Positions 7,589-15,137 of a DNA stretch of 41,775 nt are shown in pieces. The notes under the pieces were generated by a model that ran no database searches, was not told the DNA's origin, and worked only from the letters and a program-made list of their open reading frames with translations. The position numbers and the translations under genes are program-made. How positions within the stretch are numbered: the stretch's first letter is position 1; each line of letters begins with the position of its first letter. The DNA is from an uncultured Tissierellia bacterium (GTDB taxonomy: Bacteria > Bacillota > Clostridia > Tissierellales > Peptoniphilaceae). The DNA lies in NCBI GenBank assembly GCA_937923265.1, contig CALAJY010000037.1:1-41775 (forward strand), written 5' to 3'.

Positions 7589-9214
7589 CTAGTTCTCTAC
7601 GGTGAGCAGTGGGGCATGGGCCTCGATGATTTTTTCTGCGGCTTTCATCCCATCAAGAGCGGAGGAGATGATTCCTCCGGCATATCCGGATCCCTCGCCG
7701 GCGGGATAAATTCCCCGAATCGAGGCTTGCCCATCCTCTGTTCGAAGGATGCGCACGGGGGCAGAGGATCTTGCTTCCACACCGGTGAGAAGGGCATCCT
7801 CTCCGGCAAAGCCGGGAATTTTATGGTCCCAAAGTTTGAGGGCCTCCTGAAGAGACTTGGTGATTTCCGGCGGGAATAGGTCGTTTAAGCGACTTAAGCG
7901 ATAACCGGGCAGGATGCTGGGCTTCACTGCGCCCAGGGTAGTGCTCTCTCGATTGGCCAGGAAATCCACCACTCTCTGCACCGGAGCCTTATAATCCTCG
8001 CCTCCCAGATTATAGGCTTTCTCCTCCAGTTGCCGCTGGAAGCGGATGCCGTCGAAGAGCGTCTCGCCATAGTCTCCCGGGCCAATGCTGGTGAGCAGCG
8101 CGGAGTTGGCATTGACAGAATCTCTTTGATAGTTGCTCATGCCATTGACACAGAGTCGACCTTCCTCCGAGGAGGCATTGACCACAAAACCTCCGGGGCA
8201 CATGCAGAAACTGTAAACGCCGCGATTTTTCCCCTCTGCCATGGGGTAGGAAGACTTTGCGGTGAGCCAATAGGAGGCACGAGGGAGGGAGGCATGAAAA
8301 GCCGCCTTCCCGTATTGCGCTTGTTCGATCAGGGCCTGGCGGTGCTCCACCCGAAAGCCCACGGCGAAATCCTTGTTTTCCATGGACAGACCCCGCTCAT
8401 GAAGAACTTTGTAGGTGTCCCTTGCGGAATGTCCGATGGCAAGGATCATCCGGGAACAGGGAATTCGCCTCTTCGTGGTCTTTATGGCCTTTAATTCCAA
8501 GGCGGAAATTCCTGTCTGTGTCTCCACATCCATGAGCCCTTCCCGAAAAGCATACTCGCCCCCAAGCTCTCGGATATGCCTCCTGAGCTTCTGTAAGACC
8601 CCTTGGAGACGATCCGTCCCGATGTGGGGATATTGCTCCCAGAGAATTTCTTCCGGGGCTCCGAAGGAGACAAAGGCTTTGAGGATGCTATAGACTCTGG
8701 GGTCCTTGGATCGGGCGGTGAGCTTTCCGTCCGAAAAGGTTCCGGCTCCCCCCTCTCCAAACTGGACATTGGAAGTCGGAGAGAGCTTTCCGCCCGCCCA
8801 GAAGGACTCCACCTGCTTTTTCCGCTCTTCCACCGGGGAACCCTGTTCCAAGATAAGGGGAGCATATCCCTTCTCTGCTAAGAGGAGGGCGGCAAAGAGC
8901 CCACAAGGGCCGCTTCCCACCACCACGGGACGATGGGGAAGAGGGACCCTCCCCGGGATGGGGTCGAAGTGACGTTCCTTCCATTCGACCAAGTCCTTCT
9001 GATCCCTGTGGGAGGGAGAAGGCGTTTGTTCACAGCGGACCAAAAAGTGGACATTTTTCTGAATCTTTCCCTTTCGTGCATCGATCGAAACGCGGTAGGG
9101 CTGAGCGGAGAATCGGTCCGGGTTCATGTGCAACTTCTTTGCCAGTCGTTGCATCGCTTCTTCCTTGTCGGCATCCAATCCCAGGCGAATGTTACGAACA
9201 AGCCAGGTTTTCAT
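7589..9214 (-). CDS. FAD-dependent oxidoreductase, COG2509 type
   Basis: The 541-residue protein has an N-terminal extension of about 95 residues, then a Rossmann dinucleotide motif VVVGSGPCGLFAAL (97-110) with an acidic residue at the end of the second strand (ILEQG). It also carries the family stretch FGEGGAGTFSDGKLT and a C-terminal FAD motif with GIYPAGEGSGYAGGI. Members are annotated only as FAD-dependent dehydrogenases, and their reaction is not established. It begins 23 bases inside the 3' end of scfB, so it is the third gene of the SCIFF transcript. Whether it works with the SCIFF peptide is inference from this overlap alone. Confidence 0.88.
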   Translation of the reverse strand: MKTWLVRNIRLGLDADKEEAMQRLAKKLHMNPDRFSAQPYRVSIDARKGKIQKNVHFLVRCEQTPSPSHRDQKDLVEWKERHFDPIPGRVPLPHRPVVVGSGPCGLFAALLLAEKGYAPLILEQGSPVEERKKQVESFWAGGKLSPTSNVQFGEGGAGTFSDGKLTARSKDPRVYSILKAFVSFGAPEEILWEQYPHIGTDRLQGVLQKLRRHIRELGGEYAFREGLMDVETQTGISALELKAIKTTKRRIPCSRMILAIGHSARDTYKVLHERGLSMENKDFAVGFRVEHRQALIEQAQYGKAAFHASLPRASYWLTAKSSYPMAEGKNRGVYSFCMCPGGFVVNASSEEGRLCVNGMSNYQRDSVNANSALLTSIGPGDYGETLFDGIRFQRQLEEKAYNLGGEDYKAPVQRVVDFLANRESTTLGAVKPSILPGYRLSRLNDLFPPEITKSLQEALKLWDHKIPGFAGEDALLTGVEARSSAPVRILRTEDGQASIRGIYPAGEGSGYAGGIISSALDGMKAAEKIIEAHAPLLTVEN

Positions 9215-10673
9215 CTTCCACTTCCTCTTTCTCTTGGGCCTGCAGGAGTTCCTCCACCTTTAGGCGGAGAGCGCCTTCCATTCTCTTTTGAAAGAGGTCA
9301 CAGCTAAAGGGAACCGTCCCTCGAATATCTCCGGAAGCATGAAGGGCATTGGCGGTACAGCCACCCGAGCAGTAGAGTTTTGCCCAACAATCTTTGCATT
9401 GGGGGCGAGAATAGCAATTGCACTCTTTAAAGTCATTGACAAGATCCTGCTTTTTCACCCCATCAAACACGGTGCCAATGCGGTAGGGCTCATCGCCGAC
9501 AAACTGGTGGCAGGGGTACAGGTCTCCCCAAGGCGTCACCGCCATGTATTCCGTTCCCGAGCCACAGCCCGAGATGCGCTTATAGATGCAGGGGCCGCCT
9601 TCCAGGTTGAGCATGTAGTGATAGAACACGAAGGGTTGGTCTTCCAGTGGCAGGTCCTCCACGGCTTTTCCCTCCTTGCGCGCCTGATGAGCCGCCCGAG
9701 ATCTCCGGATCATCTCCTGGGTGAGCAGGTCATATTGGTGCTCCAATTCTTTTAGATCCTCCGGCCCAAGCATATAGGGTTCCGAGGGATCGCCGATGAC
9801 CGGCTCCATGGAAAGTCGATGGAAGCCCAGATTGGCCATGTGAATGACATCCTTCACAAAATCGATGTTATTTTTGGTAAAGGTCCCGCGAACATAGTAT
9901 TCTTGATCTCCGCGACTCTTCACGAATTTTTGAAATTTAGGCACAATCAGGTCATAGGAACCCTTGCCGCCGATGGTGTGACGCAGACGGTCATGCACCT
10001 CTTTGCGGCCATCCAGAGACAGGACCACATTGTGCATATGCCGGTTTAAGAACTCACCCACCTCGTCATTGAGGAGGACCCCGTTTGTGGTGAAGGTGAA
10101 GCGAAAGACTTTATGGTATTTTTCTTGGATGGATTCCGCATATTCCACCGTCTTTTTCACGACGTCCCAGTTCATCAAAGGCTCCCCGCCGAAGAAATCA
10201 ATGTCCAGATTGCGATGGCTGCCCGAGTTTTCAATCAGAAAGTCAATGGATCGTTTCGCCACCTCGAAGGACATTAAGGCCCGTTCCCCGTGGTATTTTC
10301 CCTGACTGGCGAAGCAATAGTCACAGTCCAAATTGCAGGTGTGGGCAACATTGAGGCAGAGGGCCTTCACCTGTACGGGGCGGTCCCTCAGGTCCAAGGA
10401 AAGACTGCCATATTGGTCCTCCGTGAGAAGGAGTTGATCTTGAATGAGGCCTTGCACCTCTTCCAAGATTTCTCGGGCCTCTTCCTCTTTCAAACCCTCA
10501 AAGCGGGCAAGGAGAAGCGTGAGCGCCCTTTCCGAATTCTCGGGGGCCACAAGGCTGGGGTCTTTCTCCATTTGTTCGGCAATAAAAAGAGCCGGATCGT
10601 CCAAAAGATGGACAGAGCCGGAGTACACATCGACGACGATATTTTGTCCTCGATAGGGAAAGCTGTGAATCAT
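9192..10673 (-). CDS. scfB: SCIFF peptide maturase, radical SAM/SPASM enzyme
   Basis: The 493-residue enzyme has an N-terminal peptide-recognition region (1-100), a radical SAM core with C113-x3-C117-x2-C120, an FGGEP motif (161-165), and a SPASM/twitch C-terminal part with ten further cysteines (362, 370, 388, 418, 420, 426, 429, 435, 439, 458) for auxiliary Fe-S clusters. Known relatives form thioether crosslinks between Cys and nearby residues in the SCIFF precursor. The short peptide encoded immediately upstream, with six cysteines, confirms the assignment. GGAG lies 5 bases before the ATG. A terminator hairpin separates it from scfA, so the enzyme is probably made in much lower amount than its substrate. 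Confidence 0.95.
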   Translation of the reverse strand: MIHSFPYRGQNIVVDVYSGSVHLLDDPALFIAEQMEKDPSLVAPENSERALTLLLARFEGLKEEEAREILEEVQGLIQDQLLLTEDQYGSLSLDLRDRPVQVKALCLNVAHTCNLDCDYCFASQGKYHGERALMSFEVAKRSIDFLIENSGSHRNLDIDFFGGEPLMNWDVVKKTVEYAESIQEKYHKVFRFTFTTNGVLLNDEVGEFLNRHMHNVVLSLDGRKEVHDRLRHTIGGKGSYDLIVPKFQKFVKSRGDQEYYVRGTFTKNNIDFVKDVIHMANLGFHRLSMEPVIGDPSEPYMLGPEDLKELEHQYDLLTQEMIRRSRAAHQARKEGKAVEDLPLEDQPFVFYHYMLNLEGGPCIYKRISGCGSGTEYMAVTPWGDLYPCHQFVGDEPYRIGTVFDGVKKQDLVNDFKECNCYSRPQCKDCWAKLYCSGGCTANALHASGDIRGTVPFSCDLFQKRMEGALRLKVEELLQAQEKEEVEDENLACS

Positions 10674-10687
10674 ATATTCTCCATTCT

Positions 10688-10718
10688 AAAGAAAAGGCCG
10701 CTCAAAAGAGCGGCTTTT
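10688..10718 (-). terminator. Internal terminator between scfA and scfB
   Basis: On the minus strand a 7-bp GC-rich stem (10714-10708 with 10703-10697) has a TTTT loop and is followed by TTTT-C-TTT. It lies 24 bases after the scfA stop and just before scfB, so readthrough would be needed for scfB expression. Confidence 0.88.
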
Positions 10719-10741
10719 CTTGAAGTAATTGGATGTTCTTC

Positions 10742-10891
10742 TTACTTAGCCTGTGCTTTTTCACAGGATTGGTTGGCAATTCCACAAGAGGTTTTGCAAG
10801 CCGATTGGCAGGAAGTCTGGCATTCGCCACAACCACCGTTGTTTACGCTCTTCTGCAGGTTGCGTGTGTGTAAACTGATGATATGTTTCAT
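10742..10891 (-). CDS. scfA: SCIFF precursor peptide (six cysteines in forty-five)
   Basis: This 49-residue ORF starts MKHIISLHTRNLQKSV and then has six cysteines spaced C-x2-C-x3-C-x3-C-x3-C-x6-C (residues 21-43). It contains the family stretch CGECQTSCQSACKTSC and ends in a Lys/Ala tail. This is the highly conserved SCIFF ribosomal peptide family of Clostridia, the substrate of the adjacent radical SAM enzyme. Two ATG codons are adjacent (10894 and 10891). The second is chosen because it lies 6 bases from GGAGG and gives the conserved MKHI start. It has its own strong promoter and terminator, so a short abundant mRNA is expected. The biological role of SCIFF is unknown. Confidence 0.96.
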   Translation of the reverse strand: MKHIISLHTRNLQKSVNNGGCGECQTSCQSACKTSCGIANQSCEKAQAK

Positions 10892-10931
10892 CATCGTCCT
10901 CCTTCATTCCAAAGATTCATTGTTCTCATCT

Positions 10932-10960
10932 ATTGTATAGCCCCCATGGGCAATCGTCAA
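10932..10960 (-). promoter_or_regulatory. Promoter of scfA
   Basis: On the minus strand TTGACG (10960-10955), 17 bases, TACAAT (10937-10932). This is close to the sigma-A consensus at ideal spacing, about 40 bases upstream of the SCIFF start. It begins 5 bases after the stop of the upstream decarboxylase gene, with no obvious terminator between them. Confidence 0.8.
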
Positions 10961-10964
10961 TGTT

Positions 10965-12449
10965 CTAGCCTTCCTTGACGACATAGATTTCGGCAGGAGC
11001 CTTCCCATAGCTGGACTTCAATTTTACTCTCTGCTTACCCAATTGCAGGAATCGATCCAAAATATCCTGGGCGATTCTCTCGCCGGGAATCAGCAGGGGA
11101 ATTCCAGGAGGATAGGCCCAGATGTATTCATTGGCAATCCGACCCAAGCTATCTTCCAGGCGAACAAACTCCCCGGGCCCTTCCCAGGCATCCAAGAGCC
11201 GCATGGCCTTTTGGGGAATCTCGGGAAAGATTGATTCCTGAAGCTGGGCTTCATAACGGAGTTCCTTATCCACCTCCAAAAGCGTGTCTGCAAAGCGAAG
11301 AAGACCCTCCTCCGTGTCTCCCAGGGTCACCATGGCCAGTGAATAATCTCCGTAGCCCATCTCCAGCTCAAATCCTCTCTGCCGAAGGATGTCATTGAGC
11401 TCGATGCCTTTTACCGTCACGGCCTTGGTCGAAATGATGATCTTACTGGGATCCATGTCATAGCAGAGGGGGTGATTTTCCTTCCGATCCCTGCCCATGC
11501 CCAGGACCTCCAATTTTTCCAATCCCTCCAGGCGATGAGAGACCTTATCGATTATTCGATACATATTGTCCAGATCCCGAGCCCCTTCGGAGCGCATGTA
11601 GCCGATGCATTCATCGCAGGAAGCGAGCAGCAGGTGGGAGGGGGAGGAGGTTTCGAAGATGGCCAAGTTTCTTGCCATCTCTTCGGAATCCACCCTCTCC
11701 GAGATGTGAAGGACCGCCGTTGCGGTCAGAGAGGGCAGCGTCTTGTGCAAACTCTCGATCACGATGTCGGCCCCCTCATGGATCGCATCTTTATAGCGAT
11801 GGCTGTAGTGGAAGTGAGCACCATGGGCCTCATCCACAATGAGCCGGGCGCCGTGTGCATGAACCACGTCGGCGATGGCTCTCACATCGGAAATCACGCC
11901 CTCAAAGGTCGGGGATGTGATGAAAACGCAAGTGATCTTGGGATCCCGATCCAGTAGCGTCTCGACCTTCTTGGGCGAGATGGAGGCATACATTCCAAAT
12001 TCCTGATCAATCTCCGGGGAAAGGAAGGTCGCATCCAAATCACAGATCTCCATCGCATGGTAGGTGGAGCGATGGGCGTTTCGGGTCATTAATAAATGAT
12101 CTTTTCTTTTCGTCAGGGTTCGAATGGCGGAAATAATCCCTCCGGTAGAGCCGTTGACCATATAGTAGCTATTGGCTGCCCCATAATCCTTGGCGAGTTC
12201 TTCCTGGTGTCTTTTCAGGAGCCCCGATGGGTCATGAAGATTGACCATGTGGGGGGATTCCGTCATATCCAGGGAATAGAGGAGGGCATCTCCAAACTTT
12301 TTCGTGTTTCTTTTGTGTCCGGGCATGTGTAAGGGATAAACCGAACTGTGTGAGTAGGATTGAAGCACATCATAGATGTAGTCCGCTTGATCAACTTGAT
12401 TCCAGGAAATGAGCCCGCGCTCTTCCGGCAGTAAATATTTTTTCGTCAT
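10965..12449 (-). CDS. Orn/Lys/Arg decarboxylase family PLP enzyme
   Basis: This 494-residue fold-type I PLP enzyme resembles the short Gram-positive decarboxylases (SpeA/YaaO type). Visible motifs are PLHMPGHKRN, VNGSTGG for phosphate contact, VDEAHGAH (Asp that binds the pyridine N) and E-S-L-H-K236-T with the Schiff-base lysine. The C-terminal domain contains WAYPPGIPLLIPGE, typical of the family. Such enzymes decarboxylate arginine, lysine or ornithine to agmatine, cadaverine or putrescine, and the substrate cannot be told from the sequence. The start at 12449 is taken because GGGAG lies 5-6 bases upstream. Two ATG codons at 12467/12464 have no ribosome site. It stands alone, upstream of the SCIFF genes. 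Confidence 0.92.
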   Translation of the reverse strand: MTKKYLLPEERGLISWNQVDQADYIYDVLQSYSHSSVYPLHMPGHKRNTKKFGDALLYSLDMTESPHMVNLHDPSGLLKRHQEELAKDYGAANSYYMVNGSTGGIISAIRTLTKRKDHLLMTRNAHRSTYHAMEICDLDATFLSPEIDQEFGMYASISPKKVETLLDRDPKITCVFITSPTFEGVISDVRAIADVVHAHGARLIVDEAHGAHFHYSHRYKDAIHEGADIVIESLHKTLPSLTATAVLHISERVDSEEMARNLAIFETSSPSHLLLASCDECIGYMRSEGARDLDNMYRIIDKVSHRLEGLEKLEVLGMGRDRKENHPLCYDMDPSKIIISTKAVTVKGIELNDILRQRGFELEMGYGDYSLAMVTLGDTEEGLLRFADTLLEVDKELRYEAQLQESIFPEIPQKAMRLLDAWEGPGEFVRLEDSLGRIANEYIWAYPPGIPLLIPGERIAQDILDRFLQLGKQRVKLKSSYGKAPAEIYVVKEG

Positions 12450-12584
12450 AGACACTCCCAACATCATTTATTTTGCGCGTATCGGTGGTATTCTACGATT
12501 GGTTACGAGATAATTTTCGCGCATACAGGCTAACAGTATAAGGCTTTTATCTTCGGATGTATACCATTTTTATTCGATTTTACC

Positions 12585-12620
12585 AAAAAACAAAGACCCC
12601 ATTCTCAAGGGAATGGAGTC
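12585..12620 (-). terminator. Terminator of the FMN reductase gene
   Basis: A 10-bp stem with one G-T pair (12620-12611 with 12604-12595) has a 6-base loop and is followed on the minus strand by TTTG and six T. The remainder of the gap up to the decarboxylase (12450-12584) is AT-rich. A possible minus-strand TATACT lies near 12533, but nothing there is firm. Confidence 0.82.
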
Positions 12621-12645
12621 CGGATTTTTTTAGGAAAGATTTGCT

Positions 12646-13200
12646 CTATTTTCCAGCAATTTTATGGAAGTGGGCGATGTAGGCGTCCACAAATTTCTGC
12701 AAGAATTCTTTGGTATCCTCTTTCATGCTTCCGTCTTCATGGAAGTAGTTTTGAACCGAAGAGAGGTAAACCTCCGGCATCTGCAGGGGAATCAAGTCCA
12801 GATAGACCAAAGTTTGCCGCACCGCAAAATTCGCCAGGGCCCCACCCTGGGCACCCAGGGAAGCACTTGCCACCGCGGCGGGCTTTCCGTTAAAGGTTCC
12901 CTTGGCACGGGATCCGACATCCAAGGCGTTCTTGAGTGCGGGAGGAATCTGCCGATTGTATTCCGGGGTAAAGAAGATATAGCCGTCCTGCTCCTTTGCT
13001 TCTTTCCGGAAGCGGTGATAGCTGTCGGGGAGCCGGGAGGAATCTTGATCATAATCCTCAATGTAGTAAGGAAGATCTCCGATTTCCAGGAAGGTGATTG
13101 CAAAGTCTTCGGGGAAGAGGCATTTTACGACCTCTGCCACTTTCTTATTCCAAGAGTCCTTGCGAAGGGACCCGACCATGAATCCGATTTTGTTTGTCAT
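12646..13200 (-). CDS. NADPH-dependent FMN reductase-like flavoprotein
   Basis: This 184-residue flavodoxin-fold protein has the family pattern. GFMVGSLRKDSWNKKVA (phosphate loop for FMN) is near the N-terminus, EIGDLPYYIEDYD in the middle, then FFTPEYNRQIPPALKNALDVGSR and a PAAVASASLGAQGG segment. Members reduce flavins, quinones or azo dyes with NAD(P)H. The ATG at 13200 has AAGGAG 6 bases upstream, so the 11 in-frame residues before it are excluded. It is single, terminated by its own hairpin and divergent from the ABC exporter genes, with which it may share a control region. A link to drug or redox stress is only inference. Confidence 0.92.
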   Translation of the reverse strand: MTNKIGFMVGSLRKDSWNKKVAEVVKCLFPEDFAITFLEIGDLPYYIEDYDQDSSRLPDSYHRFRKEAKEQDGYIFFTPEYNRQIPPALKNALDVGSRAKGTFNGKPAAVASASLGAQGGALANFAVRQTLVYLDLIPLQMPEVYLSSVQNYFHEDGSMKEDTKEFLQKFVDAYIAHFHKIAGK

Positions 13201-13233
13201 GCGCTGCTCCTTTTCCGGTAAATTCTTACTCAA

Positions 13234-13305
13234 TGTTTAAACTGTCCGATAATTGGTTAAAAATATTTGCAGTTCACTTATAGCCTGTTCTATCTGTTTA
13301 AAACA
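13234..13305. promoter_or_regulatory. Divergent promoter region with paired GTTTAAAC-like sites
   Basis: Near-identical elements in opposite orientation, ATGTTTAAACTG at about 13233-13244 and CTGTTTAAAACAT at about 13294-13306, flank the space between the reductase and the exporter. A possible plus-strand promoter is TTGCAG (13267-13272), 18 bases, TATCTG (13291-13296), overlapping the second element. The spacing of about six helical turns would suit a dimeric repressor. The regulator is unknown. Confidence 0.4.
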
Positions 13306-13355
13306 TTTTATTTTTTTCGAAATTTTTTATCGATGAATATGGAAGGAGGCACGGT

Positions 13356-15137
13356 ATGAGAGGATACCGAACGGTAATCCCTTTTCTTAAGAAAAATTGG
13401 CATCGCTATCTGATTGGAATTCTCCTTTTGATCGCAGTGGATTTTGCGGACCTGTTGGTTCCACAGATTATCCGGCGTTTTGCGGACCTGATCAGCAGTG
13501 GACAGCTGAATCGGGATCGCCTTTTCCAATTGATCCTTCAGCTCATTGCCCTGGGCTTCATGATGGCGGGGGGGCGATTTATCTGGCGAATCAACATCTT
13601 TGGAACGGCGCGAAAGCTGGAGTATTGGCTTCGCGATAAGCTGGTCAAAAAATATTTGTCCATGGACCAATCTTTCTTTAATAACCATCGCACGGGGGAC
13701 CTGATGGCGCATGCGACCAACGATGTGTTTTCGGTCCGCAACTCCCTCGGGGGTGGGGTGATGATGATCACGGACTCGATTTTCATGACCTTTCTCTCGG
13801 TGATCTTGATGGTGATGACCGTCGGGATAAAAACCGCGGCAATCGCCTTGATTTCCCTTCCCTTTCTGGTCTTTGCCATCAGCCGGATTCTCACGCCCCT
13901 TCAGAAGAGGTCCCGCATCGTGCAGAACACCTTCTCCGATTTAACCACGGAAGTCCAGGAGAACTTATCGGGCGTTCGGGTGATCAAAGCCTCGGCGATT
14001 GAGGAAAATCGAGAAAGGTCCTTTCAGAAGGTCAATGACCTCTACTTAGAGAAGAACATGGACCTGCTTCGCTTAGACGGCTTGTTTGATCCCTTGATCG
14101 ATCTGATCTCGGGGATCAGCTTTGTGGTCTTTATTTTTTACGGCTCCTCCCAGGTGCTTCGGGGGAGCATGACCATCGGATCCTTTGTTGCCGTCATCGA
14201 GTATCTGTATCGCATCATTTGGCCCCTGGTCGCCATGGGGATTGTCACCGGTTCCTTCCAGCGAGGGATTGCTTCCATGAACCGGCTCAACGAGATTTTT
14301 TATGCGCTGTCGAAGATTCAGGAACCCCAGGATGGAATTCAACTGGATAAGGTGGAGGGCAGGATTACCTTTGACCATGTCTGGTTCCGCTATTCCGACC
14401 AGGAGGACTGGGTGCTGAAGGATGTGAGCTTTGAGCTGAGTCCGGGAACTTCTCTTGCGATTTTAGGGCGGACCGGCTCCGGGAAGTCGACCATCATCCA
14501 GCTTATCCTCAGGCGCTATGAGGTCAATCGCGGGAAAATCAGCCTGGATGGGGTCGATATTCGGGACCTTTCCTTCAAATCGCTCTATACCAATCTTTCA
14601 GTCGTTTTCCAGGAGAGCTTTTTGTTCTCGCGAACCATTGCGGATAATATCGCTTTTTCGGCGGATCACGCAGCACAGGACAGGGTGGTCCAGGCCTCGG
14701 AATTCTCCCAGGTTCGCTCCGACATCGAGCGGATGGAAGAAGGCTTCCGGACCCTGGTTGGCGAGCGGGGTGTGACCCTGTCCGGAGGCCAGAAGCAGCG
14801 GGTGGCCATTGCCCGTGCTTACTATGAGGATGCCTCGGTCCTCCTTTTGGATGATGCCCTCTCCGCCGTTGACACGGAAACGGAGAATCGGATTCTTAAG
14901 AATCTTCGCAAGCGGTCCAAGAGTCTTGTGCTGGTCAGCCAGCGAATCTCCACGGTGGAAGGATGCGACCAGATCATCGTCCTGGAGGAGGGAAAGATTT
15001 CTCAGCGGGGCAAGCATGCGGACCTGCTTCAGGAGGAGGGCTTCTATAAGGAGCTCTATGAGCAACAGCTGCTGGAGAATCGCTATCGTGAAGTGGATGT
15101 GGAATGGGAAAAGGAGAAAGAGAATGCAACCGACTAA
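13356..15137 (+). CDS. ABC exporter half-transporter, degenerate ATP-site subunit
   Basis: The 593-residue protein has six transmembrane helices (about 18-320) and a nucleotide-binding domain. Walker A GRTGSGKST is near 370 and the signature LSGGQKQR is intact. In the Walker B motif the residue after D499 is Asp (D500) instead of the catalytic Glu, and the H-loop histidine is Gln529. These are the hallmarks of the non-hydrolysing site of heterodimeric exporters such as TM287/288 or BmrCD. The partner gene overlaps by 14 bases. The pair probably exports drugs, lipids or peptides, but the substrate is unknown. AAGGAGG lies before the ATG. Confidence 0.93.
   Translation: MRGYRTVIPFLKKNWHRYLIGILLLIAVDFADLLVPQIIRRFADLISSGQLNRDRLFQLILQLIALGFMMAGGRFIWRINIFGTARKLEYWLRDKLVKKYLSMDQSFFNNHRTGDLMAHATNDVFSVRNSLGGGVMMITDSIFMTFLSVILMVMTVGIKTAAIALISLPFLVFAISRILTPLQKRSRIVQNTFSDLTTEVQENLSGVRVIKASAIEENRERSFQKVNDLYLEKNMDLLRLDGLFDPLIDLISGISFVVFIFYGSSQVLRGSMTIGSFVAVIEYLYRIIWPLVAMGIVTGSFQRGIASMNRLNEIFYALSKIQEPQDGIQLDKVEGRITFDHVWFRYSDQEDWVLKDVSFELSPGTSLAILGRTGSGKSTIIQLILRRYEVNRGKISLDGVDIRDLSFKSLYTNLSVVFQESFLFSRTIADNIAFSADHAAQDRVVQASEFSQVRSDIERMEEGFRTLVGERGVTLSGGQKQRVAIARAYYEDASVLLLDDALSAVDTETENRILKNLRKRSKSLVLVSQRISTVEGCDQIIVLEEGKISQRGKHADLLQEEGFYKELYEQQLLENRYREVDVEWEKEKENATD

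Noticed and set aside
10290..10940. Plus-strand open frame of 216 codons across the SCIFF region
   Set aside because: It is antisense to scfB and scfA, contains a terminator, and has no ribosome site or family pattern.
14809..15123. Extension of the second ABC subunit upstream
   Set aside because: It is a shadow frame of the first subunit's ATPase domain. The real start at 15124 has its own AAGGAG.
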